In this document: positions 1 to 7,187 of the stretch, piece after piece
Position numbering within the stretch: the stretch's first letter is position 1
Layout: each line of letters starts with the position of its first letter
NCBI GenBank assembly: GCA_902836725.1
Contig: CADFRV010000102.1
Span: 1 to 8,677 of the forward strand
Source: Muribaculaceae bacterium
GTDB taxonomy: Bacteria > Bacteroidota > Bacteroidia > Bacteroidales > Muribaculaceae
Length of the DNA stretch: 8,677 nucleotides
Reading direction: 5' to 3'
The notes under the pieces: model-generated
Databases searched by the model: none
Seen by the model: only the letters and a program-made list of their open reading frames with translations
What the model was told of the DNA's origin: nothing
Program-made: the position numbers and the translations under genes

Positions 1-435
1 GTTGGCATTTGCCGAGAAAATGGTCTGAAACCGGTCCTGTCCGTCCTGCTTGCCACCTCCGAAATTATAGCTTAGCAGGGTCATGGGTATGCGTGTATTA
101 TACCATTTGATGGAGTTCTCCGACGGGATCCATGCGCTTATGGCATCGCGATAATAGAAATCGCTGGTGACGGGTCTTTCCATAAAAAGCATGTTGCGTC
201 CCGATCCGCAATAGTTTCCGGTGGCGGCATATGCATAACTTACCTCCTGGGGTATGAACTCAAGCGAATAATTCTGATAGAGGGTATCGATCGAAGCCGG
301 TTCGCGCAGACCAAGAGGAGGAACCGCTTTCCATGCGTATGACGGCTCGAGGACTGTTTTTTTTGCCTGGACCATAAAGACCGTGCAAAATGCCACTGTC
401 AGATATATATAGATCTTTAATTTATTCCGTACCAT
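1..435 (-). CDS. Putative porin (Bacteroidetes Porin_10-like), N-terminal part only
   Basis: The gene enters from the left edge, so only its first 145 codons are present and no stop is seen. The ATG at 435-433 is preceded in frame by a TAA at 456-454, with no other ATG between. Residues 1-24 look like a Sec signal peptide: basic start (MVRNKLK), a hydrophobic stretch, then a likely cleavage near VQA-KK. The mature part has features I associate with the Bacteroidetes 'putative porin' family (Porin_10): a DTLYQNYSLEF segment near residues 51-61, an AYAATGNYCGSGRN stretch near 68-81, and a WYNTRIPMTLLSYNFGGG segment near 111-128. In that family these precede a transmembrane beta-barrel that would sit in the outer membrane. 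The solute is unknown. It is transcribed divergently from kup, with its own perfect -7 box. The family call comes from remembered patterns; the barrel itself lies outside the window. Confidence 0.75.
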   Translation of the reverse strand, partial: MVRNKLKIYIYLTVAFCTVFMVQAKKTVLEPSYAWKAVPPLGLREPASIDTLYQNYSLEFIPQEVSYAYAATGNYCGSGRNMLFMERPVTSDFYYRDAISAWIPSENSIKWYNTRIPMTLLSYNFGGGKQDGQDRFQTIFSANAN

Positions 436-448
436 AATATTCAAGTTA

Positions 449-456
449 CAAAATTA
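449..456 (-). promoter_or_regulatory. Bacteroidetes-type -7 box for the porin gene
   Basis: On the minus strand this reads TAATTTTG, a perfect match to the Bacteroidetes sigma-ABfr -7 consensus TAnnTTTG. About 20 bp upstream lies a T-rich TTTTA (480-476), which could serve as a degenerate -33 element (consensus TTTG). The box ends only 13 bp before the ATG at 435, so transcription would start about 6-10 nt before the start codon. That short leader is the main reason for doubt. Confidence 0.45.
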
Positions 457-484
457 GCGAAAATTCCACTAACTGTAAAATCAA

Positions 485-499
485 CAGACCGGCTGTCTG
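485..499. promoter_or_regulatory. Palindrome just upstream of the porin promoter, possible operator
   Basis: CAGAC (485-489) and GTCTG (495-499) are perfect inverted arms around the 5-nt spacer CGGCT. The element lies immediately upstream of the candidate -33 region of the porin promoter, a usual place for a dimeric regulator site. No regulator gene is nearby and the arms are short, so this is only a candidate. Confidence 0.2.
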
Positions 500-525
500 A
501 AATTATTTTAAGCGACATATGCTTC

Positions 526-591
526 ATGCCATGGGTTGCATGGATGATTGATAACTTCTGGCGGAGATTTGTGGCAAACAATCCATGGCAT
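526..591. repeat. 13-bp imperfect inverted repeat ahead of kup
   Basis: ATGCCATGGGTTG (526-538) and CAATCCATGGCAT (579-591) are inverted copies matching at 12 of 13 positions; the exception pairs as G-U in RNA. The loop is 40 nt (539-578). The repeat fills the middle of the porin/kup intergenic region. It could be a bipartite protein-binding site, or a stem in the kup leader if transcription starts upstream of it. No known riboswitch is recognised. Confidence 0.4.
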
Positions 592-598
592 ACAGGTG
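568..598 (+). promoter_or_regulatory. Weak candidate kup promoter
   Basis: TTTG at 568-571 is followed after 19 bp by TACAGGTG at 591-598. The spacing fits the Bacteroidetes TTTG / TAnnTTTG promoter, but the -7 matches only 4 of 6 fixed positions. GAGATTTG at 564-571 matches 5 of 6 but has no -33 at the right distance. Nothing better is visible between 436 and 639. Confidence 0.25.
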
Positions 599-639
599 TT
601 TCGGAAATATAAAATATAATTAACCCCGATCCATCACAT

Positions 640-2601
640 ATGTCTACTTTAAAACGTGTATCACTGACAGGGCTTTTGGTTACGACCGGTATTGTATTCG
701 GTGATATCGGCACATCACCGTTATATGTAATGAAAGCCATCGTAGGCGTTAATCCCGGTTTTGACGAGGATTACATAGCCGGTGCCATATCCTGCATCAT
801 ATGGGTGCTTACTCTTCAGACTACCGTAAAATATGTGGTATTCGCATTGCGTGCCGACAATCATGGGGAAGGGGGAATATTGGCTTTATTCGCTCTGTTG
901 CGCCGTTTGCCCATAAAATGGCTGTATATTGCGGGCGCATTGGGAGCGGCTGCCCTTGTGGCTGACGGTGTGATAACACCGGCCATCACTGTCACTTCCG
1001 CCATAGAAGGTTTGCAGGGGATTTTTCCTTCTATACCTGTAGTGCCTGTCGTAGCATTGGTGATAATAATGATTTTTCTGATGCAACAGGCAGGTACCGG
1101 AAAGATCGGCACTCTTTTCGGACCGTTCATGTTGTTGTGGTTTCTGATGCTTGGCATTCTCGGTGTCATGAATCTGGTCGCATATCCACAGATATTGAAG
1201 GCTTTCAATCCCTGGTATGCGATAAAATTGTTGATCGCTTCCCCTGAATGGTTTCTTATACTTGGCGCAGTTTTTCTGTGTACAACCGGAGCGGAAGCAT
1301 TATACTCCGATCTCGGCCATTGTGGCAGAAAAAACATCACTATAAGCTGGGCGTTTGTAAAAACCATGTTGATACTCAATTATCTTGGACAGGGCGCATG
1401 GCTCGTTTCGCATTCCGATGCAGAAATTTCCACGCTAAATCCCTTTTATGCGGTCATGCCGGAGCATTTCAGGATTGTGGGTGTGGTTATGTCGGCGGGA
1501 GCTGCCATAATAGCAAGCCAGGCGTTGCTGAGCGGTTCGTTTACTATTTTTTCAGAGGCGATTAATCTGGGGTTCTGGCCAAGGTTGAAAATAAAATATC
1601 CTTCTGTGGAGAAAGGACAATTGTACATTCCGGCTGTAAACTGGTCTCTTCTTGCCGGCTGTCTGATGACGGTAGTGATTTTCCGTGATTCAGGACACAT
1701 GGAGGCTGCATATGGCCTTGCAATCACGGTGACGATGATTATGACCACTGTTCTTCTCACTCTTTGGCTTCATGAGCGGGGAGTGAACCGTTTTTTATGC
1801 GGATTGTTCGCCCTCATATTCATTACGATAGAAGGGATATTTCTTACAGCAAATCTATTCAAATTCGCTCATGGAGGGTGGTTCAGTCTGCTTATAGCAG
1901 GAATTGTGGCGGGGATCATGATAATATGGCGCAATTCCACTCTTGTGCGTTCCAAGTTTATCGAATACAGAAATTTAGATGATTGTGTACCACTTATTTC
2001 CGATATAAAAGCTGACAGAGAGATACCGAAATATGCTTCGAATCTGGTCTATTTAAGCGGTTCTTCCGATGAAACCATGATAGAGAGCAAACTGATATAT
2101 TCTATAGTGAACAAGCAGCCCAAACGCGCCGACCATTATTGGTTTATCCATATCGATAATGTAGACGCTCCCGAGACATTGGAATATTCTGTGGATATAG
2201 TAAAACCACACGCCATCTACTTCGTGACACTGCATCTCGGTTTCAGGATAGAGCCTAAAATAAGTGTTTATTTAAGGCAGATAGTAGAGGATCTTGTTGT
2301 GTCCGGGGATCTGGATCTTACCAGCTCATATCCATCTTTGCACAAACGCGGTATACCGGGTGATTTCAGATTTATTATTCTGCATCGTCTTTTTTCTCCT
2401 TCAAGCAACTGCACACAGGGAGAATCCATGCTTATGCGGCTTCACGAAGCTCTGCGTTGTATCGGTGTTTCCTACAGCACTTCCCTGGGACTGGATACGA
2501 GTATCGTTACACAGGAAACTGTGCCTTTGATCATCAATACTTCTCCCGGGAGACGCATTGTGCCGTGCGATACCACACATTATGACGGACGCACTTCCTG
2601 A
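640..2601 (+). CDS. kup: KUP/HAK/KT family potassium uptake transporter
   Basis: Inner-membrane K+ uptake protein, a proton-coupled symporter in characterised family members. The 653 residues match the usual length of about 620-700. The family signature GDIGTSPLY is at residues 21-29. Roughly twelve hydrophobic segments fill residues 10-430, and a soluble cytoplasmic domain of about 220 residues follows. Other signatures are RADNHGEGGI (71-80), ADGVITPA (108-115), TTGAEALYSDLGH (215-227) and IASQALLSG (291-299). Against E. coli Kup recalled from memory, its functional acidic residues D23, E116, E229 and D408 correspond to D22, D109, E219 and E398, so all four stay acidic. The ATG at 640 is well supported: an in-frame TAA lies at 610-612 and the N-terminus has the expected distance to the first helix. 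It is a single gene, divergent from the porin, and its last 22 bp overlap the 3' end of the minus-strand gene that follows. Confidence 0.96.
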   Translation: MSTLKRVSLTGLLVTTGIVFGDIGTSPLYVMKAIVGVNPGFDEDYIAGAISCIIWVLTLQTTVKYVVFALRADNHGEGGILALFALLRRLPIKWLYIAGALGAAALVADGVITPAITVTSAIEGLQGIFPSIPVVPVVALVIIMIFLMQQAGTGKIGTLFGPFMLLWFLMLGILGVMNLVAYPQILKAFNPWYAIKLLIASPEWFLILGAVFLCTTGAEALYSDLGHCGRKNITISWAFVKTMLILNYLGQGAWLVSHSDAEISTLNPFYAVMPEHFRIVGVVMSAGAAIIASQALLSGSFTIFSEAINLGFWPRLKIKYPSVEKGQLYIPAVNWSLLAGCLMTVVIFRDSGHMEAAYGLAITVTMIMTTVLLTLWLHERGVNRFLCGLFALIFITIEGIFLTANLFKFAHGGWFSLLIAGIVAGIMIIWRNSTLVRSKFIEYRNLDDCVPLISDIKADREIPKYASNLVYLSGSSDETMIESKLIYSIVNKQPKRADHYWFIHIDNVDAPETLEYSVDIVKPHAIYFVTLHLGFRIEPKISVYLRQIVEDLVVSGDLDLTSSYPSLHKRGIPGDFRFIILHRLFSPSSNCTQGESMLMRLHEALRCIGVSYSTSLGLDTSIVTQETVPLIINTSPGRRIVPCDTTHYDGRTS

Positions 2602-3095
2602 AGAGCCTTATACAGGTATGAGCGGAAGTGCTTTGTCCCATAGCGTTCATGCGTCAGGATCTCTGCAAGTTGAGCGAGAACCTTGTCCGCCACAAGATTG
2701 CGGTCGGCTATTTCTACTGTAAGTATCACTATGGAGCTGATGCCACGGATCAGGGTATCAGGAAAGTAATATTGTCGTTCACACTGTAATGCGGTGGTGA
2801 TTACATGCATAAGCAACTCGATCTCTTTATCGAATCCCGGATGATACCCCTGAAACTCTTTATACAGTCGACGTATATTGGTTATACGTGCTTTGGTGTA
2901 TCCTCGTTTGCTGCGGGAAAACTCGCCGGAGATATCCCGCATATATTTGTTCGTGAGTTTTTCTACGTCAGGATTGATGAAATAATCGAAATATTGCTTT
3001 ATTTCTTTACGGGCATCATATGCCTCAAGTATCATTGATTCAAGCTGCTCTCTCGGAAGCGCCTGTATTTCTTTCTTTAACTGCAGTTTACCCAT
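2580..3095 (-). CDS. DUF6155-like small cytosolic protein
   Basis: A 171-residue protein of unknown function. The start (MGKLQLKKEIQALPREQLES) and a YFDYFINPDVEKL segment near residues 39-51 resemble what I remember of the Bacteroidetes DUF6155 family, whose members are about this long. It has no signal peptide or membrane segment and is rich in charged residues, so it is probably a mostly helical cytosolic protein. A basic segment (SRSKRGYTKARITNIRR, about 60-76) could bind nucleic acid, but that is speculation. The ATG lies 5 bp after the stop of the TonB-dependent receptor, with no promoter between, so the two are probably co-transcribed and perhaps translationally coupled. At its 3' end it overlaps kup by 22 bp, tail to tail. 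It is a real gene: the frame is intact, the spacing is operon-like and the composition is protein-like. Confidence 0.82.
   Translation of the reverse strand: MGKLQLKKEIQALPREQLESMILEAYDARKEIKQYFDYFINPDVEKLTNKYMRDISGEFSRSKRGYTKARITNIRRLYKEFQGYHPGFDKEIELLMHVITTALQCERQYYFPDTLIRGISSIVILTVEIADRNLVADKVLAQLAEILTHERYGTKHFRSYLYKALQEVRPS
2591..2631 (+). terminator. Nested hairpin at the convergent kup/DUF6155 3' junction
   Basis: GCACTTCC (2591-2598) and GGAAGTGC (2624-2631) form a perfect 8-bp stem. Inside it a second stem, CTTATA (2607-2612) with TATGAG (2617-2622), closes on a 4-nt loop with one G-U pair. The structure starts just before the kup stop codon (2599-2601) and is followed on the plus strand only by CTTTG, so the U-tract is weak. 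On the minus strand there is no U-tract. It could stop or stabilise kup transcripts. It lies within the DUF6155 coding region, so codon constraint could also explain part of it. Confidence 0.35.
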
Positions 3096-3100
3096 TGTGA

Positions 3101-5530
3101 TCAGAAGTCGATAGATAATCTGACATTGAATTGTCTGCGGGTAAGATAGTTGGGAACAGCATACTGGATGTTGTTCACATCGGTTACCCAGTAGTAGCTT
3201 GACACGTTGGATATATCAAGCAGATTGAATACATCCACTCCGAGCCATACGCTTTTAAACCATTTATGAAGACCCGCCGGGTTGTCTCCCTCTTTGAGAG
3301 GCGACAACAACGCATAGTTAAGTCCGACATCCACACGTTTATATGCCGGAGCACGGAAATAACCGCGGTCACGCGAGGAGTGTGGCGCTGTTGTCGGCAG
3401 TCCGTCAGAGAAAATTCCTCTTAGCGAGAACTTGAGTTTCGGGAATTTAGGGAAATAGTCTGTGAAGAATACTGCAACGGAATATCGCTGGTCGGTAGGA
3501 CGTGGTACAGTTACACCGTTGAGGTTCTCACCGGTTTTCATAACTGAAAAACTTATCCAGGAATCCGTTCCGGGCACAAATTGTCCGAAAAGTTTCATAT
3601 CGAGTCCGGTGGTATATCCGTCTGTAAGATTTTCACCCTGATATACTATTTTAAGGTTGTCAATCTCATAAGGAATGAGCTTGTTCAATTTCTTATAGTA
3701 TCCCTCGGCCGAAAACTTGAACGGGCGGTCGAACATGCGGAAAGTATAGTCTGCACCGAGTATCAGATGGATGCTCTGCTGCGATTTTATATCGCTGTTC
3801 AGGTCAATTATCGTGTTGCCATAAGAGTCCTCTACCGGACGGCGGAACTCTTTGTAGAATGGTTGCTGATAATATAATCCGGTAGCGAAACGGAATGTCC
3901 ATGAGTTGTTTCTTTCCGGCACAAATGCCACGTTTGCTCTAGGCGATACAAGAAATTCTTTATTGAAATCCCAATATGAAAAACGTAAGCCCGCATTGAA
4001 TGCGAAATATCCGGCAGAGGTATTGAGACGGTATGAATCTGACAGATAAAACGCGAGGCGATTTGTGGAAAGATTGTGGCGCGAGGTCAGGTTGTATATC
4101 ATGCGTATGTTCTGGCCATCGGAAGGAAGTGTGAAACCAGCGGAGTCGCGCAACTCCCATTCACGTGTACGTTCCATAATCGTCTGGTGATTGAAAGTCA
4201 TGCCATACGTAAGATTGTGTCTGCTCACCGATGTATGTCCCTGCAGTCCGAGTGAGAATACGGAAATCTTTAGACGGTTTCGTGCGTGCTCATGGTACCG
4301 TCCGACCCCGAGCTCACCACCCACAGCGTTGTCGGGATTCCCTTCCCCGGTGGTGCCTGCCTGGTCTAGCCAATACTCACCGCTGATGTCGTATGCCACA
4401 AGTTCGTTTGTCAGATAGCCGGATGCAAGGAGCGAGAAACTGGTGCTTTTTGAATGGTTGTATGACAGGTTGAGCGCTCCGAAATATGTCTCGAAGCGGT
4501 CTTTCTCCTGGCCGTCAAAATAGACTTTGAATTGTTTCGCGTCGGTGGATGTGCCGAAATTGGTCTCTCGGTTCACCGGTTTGAACTTATAATTGTTCAC
4601 AGCTATATTCCCCAGAAACGACGCTTTCCATTTGTTGTTGAATCGGAAAACCAGATTGGTCTGATAATCCAGGAAGTTAGGGTCGTATTCACCTTTTGTT
4701 TCAAGAGAGCTGAGGAGAGATGAGTTCCTTTTATATCTGATACCGTGGAGTTGGGAGAACTTTTTTGAACTCTGTCCCAATGCAGCAGAGGCTCCCATAA
4801 GCGAACCGCTTACAGATCCTTCGAATGATTCCGGCTCACGGTATGTTATATCAAGAGCCGATGACATTTTATCACCATATTCCACCCCGAATCCGCCGGT
4901 TGAGAAACTGACAGATCCTACCATATCCGGATTTATGACACTGAGGCCTTCCTGTTGACCCGAAGATATGAGTTGCGGACGGTAAACCTCTATGCCGTTT
5001 ATGTAAACCGAGTTTTCGTCATAACTGCCACCTCTTACGGAATACTGGCTTGACATTTCATTGTTGGAATTGACACCGGCGAGAGTTGTCAGCATTGATT
5101 CCACACTGCCACCGGTTGCATCCGCTGCAAGTTTATAGCTCTCGGTGTCAATGGTCTGCATCTGGTTGGTCTGTTTTCTGAAATCAGTCACCTGAATTTC
5201 CCGTAGCTCATGATCCTTTGAGCGCATGCGCACGTTCAGTGCCAGATCTCCTTTGGGGTCGATTATTGTGCGTTTCAGTTCGTCGTATCCGATGCAGGAG
5301 AATATCACGACAAGTGTGTCGTTGGCCGGAGGGGGACAAGACAGTTTGAATGTTCCGTCAAGGCCGGTATGTGTGCCTATGGCTGTGCCGCTTATGCGGA
5401 CAGTAACAAACTCCAGAGGCGCATCCTCGGCATCTATGACTTTCCCATGGAGTTTTATCTGTCCCGAGACATTGAGTGCGGTTAGAAATATAAGTGACAG
5501 TATGATATGTACTTTCAGGAATATCTTCAT
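3101..5530 (-). CDS. TonB-dependent outer-membrane receptor with CarboxypepD-regulatory-like domain
   Basis: Outer-membrane active transporter driven by the TonB-ExbBD complex; substrate unknown. In order: a signal peptide (about 1-23, cleavage near VSG-Q), a carboxypeptidase-regulatory-like beta-sandwich (about 24-105), a linker with a possible TonB box near EIQVTDF (111-117), the plug domain (about 130-232, with YSVRGGSYDENSVYINGIE at 163-181 and FGVEYGDKMSSALDITYREP at 214-233), and a beta-barrel from about 240 to the end. It finishes in FNVRLSIDF, with the terminal aromatic residue typical of barrel proteins. At 809 residues it is shorter than SusC-type receptors (about 1000), and no SusD-like lipoprotein gene is adjacent, so a glycan-uptake SusCD role is unlikely. 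The start is firm: an in-frame TAA lies only two codons upstream (5536-5534). It heads a likely two-gene operon with the DUF6155-like gene and has its own promoter candidate. Confidence 0.93.
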   Translation of the reverse strand: MKIFLKVHIILSLIFLTALNVSGQIKLHGKVIDAEDAPLEFVTVRISGTAIGTHTGLDGTFKLSCPPPANDTLVVIFSCIGYDELKRTIIDPKGDLALNVRMRSKDHELREIQVTDFRKQTNQMQTIDTESYKLAADATGGSVESMLTTLAGVNSNNEMSSQYSVRGGSYDENSVYINGIEVYRPQLISSGQQEGLSVINPDMVGSVSFSTGGFGVEYGDKMSSALDITYREPESFEGSVSGSLMGASAALGQSSKKFSQLHGIRYKRNSSLLSSLETKGEYDPNFLDYQTNLVFRFNNKWKASFLGNIAVNNYKFKPVNRETNFGTSTDAKQFKVYFDGQEKDRFETYFGALNLSYNHSKSTSFSLLASGYLTNELVAYDISGEYWLDQAGTTGEGNPDNAVGGELGVGRYHEHARNRLKISVFSLGLQGHTSVSRHNLTYGMTFNHQTIMERTREWELRDSAGFTLPSDGQNIRMIYNLTSRHNLSTNRLAFYLSDSYRLNTSAGYFAFNAGLRFSYWDFNKEFLVSPRANVAFVPERNNSWTFRFATGLYYQQPFYKEFRRPVEDSYGNTIIDLNSDIKSQQSIHLILGADYTFRMFDRPFKFSAEGYYKKLNKLIPYEIDNLKIVYQGENLTDGYTTGLDMKLFGQFVPGTDSWISFSVMKTGENLNGVTVPRPTDQRYSVAVFFTDYFPKFPKLKFSLRGIFSDGLPTTAPHSSRDRGYFRAPAYKRVDVGLNYALLSPLKEGDNPAGLHKWFKSVWLGVDVFNLLDISNVSSYYWVTDVNNIQYAVPNYLTRRQFNVRLSIDF

Positions 5531-5621
5531 GTTTTAGAGATATGGAGTGGCTGTGCGATGTCACCGACTGCCTCTGTTATATTAGGGTGAATACATTATT
5601 CTGTATATTAACGGAAATTTT

Positions 5622-5629
5622 CAAACTTA
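5622..5629 (-). promoter_or_regulatory. Bacteroidetes-type -7 box for the TonB receptor operon
   Basis: Read on the minus strand this is TAAGTTTG, a perfect match to TAnnTTTG. About 18 bp upstream is GTTTA (5652-5648), an approximate -33 element. The box lies 91 bp before the ATG, giving an untranslated leader of roughly 80-90 nt in which I see no strong fold. Confidence 0.5.
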
Positions 5630-5635
5630 AGTATA

Positions 5636-5648
5636 ATCCATACTGGAT
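5636..5648. promoter_or_regulatory. Short palindrome beside the TonB-receptor -33 region, possible operator
   Basis: ATCCA (5636-5640) and TGGAT (5644-5648) are perfect 5-bp arms around a 3-nt spacer. The site lies between the -7 and -33 candidates of the receptor promoter and touches the -33, where a bound protein would interfere with RNA polymerase. A palindrome this short occurs often by chance. Confidence 0.18.
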
Positions 5649-5706
5649 AAACGGCATGTTTCAGTAGTATTATACCACATGGATGTTTCTGTTTTCTTAT
5701 GTGTGC

Positions 5707-5714
5707 TATCTTTG
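5707..5714 (+). promoter_or_regulatory. Bacteroidetes-type -7 box for ndh
   Basis: TATCTTTG matches TAnnTTTG perfectly. The -33 side is weak: only TGTTTC at 5684-5689 is near the expected position. The box is 85 bp upstream of the ATG, giving an AT-rich leader of about 75-80 nt. It is back to back with the receptor promoter, about 80 bp away. Confidence 0.45.
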
Positions 5715-5799
5715 GCAAAACCCAATAGCAGAGTTTTTTGTTAAAATATATGTATACTAAACATCATCTATGAAATGATTAAACCGATAACGCATATTT

Positions 5800-7173
5800 A
5801 TGGAAAATAATATCAGAGATAACGGCGCACAGCCGCTTAAACGTGTGGTAGTGGTGGGTGCCGGTTTCGCAGGACTGAATCTTGTCAAACATCTGGATGC
5901 GGAAATGTTTGATATCACCGTGATCGACCGTGACAATTACCATTATTTTCCGCCACTGTTTTATCAGGTAGCCTCGGCAGGCCTTGATCCGGCAAGTATT
6001 TGTTTCCCGTTAAGGAGGGAATTCAGGAAACGTGGAAGCAGTAATATTCATTTCCATCTGGGAGAGGTCAGGCATATCGACTGTTCCAGACATGTAGTCT
6101 ATACAGAATCCGAAGAAGTGAAATATGATATTCTGATCATATGCGCTGGAACCACAAACAATTTCTTCAATATGCCTCAATTGGAGAAATCGGTCTATAC
6201 GCTGAAATCGACTTCCCAGGCTTTACGCTGCCGCAACGAGATACTGGATATACTTGAGCATGCCGCTATTGAGAAAAATAAGGAGAGGCAAAAGAAGATG
6301 CTCAATTTTGTTGTTATCGGGGGAGGTCCTACAGGAGTTGAGATAGCAGGCGCGATAGGGGAGATGAAACGTTATGTGCTTCCGAGAGAATATCCGTCAA
6401 TACCACAGGAAAACATGACTATCACTTTGGTGGAAGGTAACAAAAGACTGCTCGGCACGATGAGCGAGAGATCTTCCCGACAGGCTTTCAGTGATCTTAA
6501 ATCACTGATGGTAGATATTGAGCTTGGAGCAACCATGCATGATTATACCGACAATATAGTGACGCTTGCCGACGGTAGAAAGATCGATTGTGCGCTTTTG
6601 ATATGGACTGCCGGGGTAACGGGAGAGAACATCGCCATTACAGGTGACAATGGCCGGGATGTCTCTCAGGATGTGCTCGGGAGAGGACGGCGCTGGAAAG
6701 TGGACGGTTTCTGCCGGGTAAAGGGGCTTGAGGGGGTATATGCGCTCGGCGATATATCAATTATGGAAAATGTCGATCCGAACTTTCCGAACGGCCATCC
6801 GCAGCTTGCACAAGTGGCGATACAGGAAGGCAGACTTGTAGCCAGAAATCTTGTAGAGTTTGAAAAGCAGTCGCGTTGTTACGCAACCGGGAAGACATAT
6901 GTCCCACGGGTGAAAGAGTTCAGATATAACGATAAAGGATCCATGGCCACAATTGGCAGGAACCGTGCGGTCGTGGATTTGAAAAAAATACATCTGAGCG
7001 GTTTCTTCGCTTGGCTTACATGGATGTTCGTACATCTCATGTCGCTTCTGGGTATGCGAAACAAGATTACCGTACTGGTGAACTGGATATGGGCATACTT
7101 CAACTATAGCACCTCCTTGCGTCTGCTTATACACCCGAGCCGTTATCCGTTGAGAAAACGTTGGATGGATTGA
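5800..7173 (+). CDS. ndh: Type II NADH:quinone oxidoreductase (NDH-2)
   Basis: A single-subunit flavoprotein that passes electrons from NADH through FAD to the membrane quinone pool without pumping ions. The 457 residues fit the family. The FAD-binding Rossmann motif GAGFAG is at 20-25 and the second, NADH-binding motif GGGPTGVE at 174-181. FAD contacts are expected around CAGTTN (115-120) and ALGD (315-318). The quinone-site motif AQxAxQ is present as AQVAIQ (337-342), which separates NDH-2 from ferredoxin or thioredoxin reductases. The C-terminus (about 398-440) is aromatic and hydrophobic (FFAWLTWMFVHLM), the usual amphipathic membrane anchor, and ends in a basic tail. There is no signal peptide, so it acts on the cytoplasmic face. 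The ATG at 5800 is the first possible start after an in-frame TAA at 5788-5790. It is transcribed alone, divergent from the TonB receptor and convergent with dnaB, 14 bp apart. Confidence 0.93.
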   Translation: MENNIRDNGAQPLKRVVVVGAGFAGLNLVKHLDAEMFDITVIDRDNYHYFPPLFYQVASAGLDPASICFPLRREFRKRGSSNIHFHLGEVRHIDCSRHVVYTESEEVKYDILIICAGTTNNFFNMPQLEKSVYTLKSTSQALRCRNEILDILEHAAIEKNKERQKKMLNFVVIGGGPTGVEIAGAIGEMKRYVLPREYPSIPQENMTITLVEGNKRLLGTMSERSSRQAFSDLKSLMVDIELGATMHDYTDNIVTLADGRKIDCALLIWTAGVTGENIAITGDNGRDVSQDVLGRGRRWKVDGFCRVKGLEGVYALGDISIMENVDPNFPNGHPQLAQVAIQEGRLVARNLVEFEKQSRCYATGKTYVPRVKEFRYNDKGSMATIGRNRAVVDLKKIHLSGFFAWLTWMFVHLMSLLGMRNKITVLVNWIWAYFNYSTSLRLLIHPSRYPLRKRWMD

Positions 7174-7187
7174 TGGACGAGATGTTA

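Noticed and set aside
441..740. 99-codon minus-strand open frame spanning the kup start and the intergenic region
   Set aside because: Overlaps the kup N-terminus and the porin promoter, with no recognisable protein features.
861..1379. 172-codon open frame on the minus strand inside kup
   Set aside because: Lies wholly inside the certain kup gene, has Pro/Ser/Thr/Asn-rich sequence with no domain, and is the antisense shadow of transmembrane codons.
3101..5530. SusC-type glycan-uptake system (polysaccharide utilisation locus)
   Set aside because: The receptor is about 200 residues too short for SusC and there is no SusD, glycoside hydrolase or ECF sigma/anti-sigma gene in the window.
5683..5760. 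25-codon open frame on the plus strand upstream of ndh, encoding a hydrophobic aromatic-rich peptide
   Set aside because: It contains the perfect -7 box of the ndh promoter and AT-rich DNA, so it is probably chance; there is no start context or homology to support it.
5739..5763. TGTT...AACA inverted arms in the ndh leader
   Set aside because: Four-base arms in AT-rich sequence are expected by chance.
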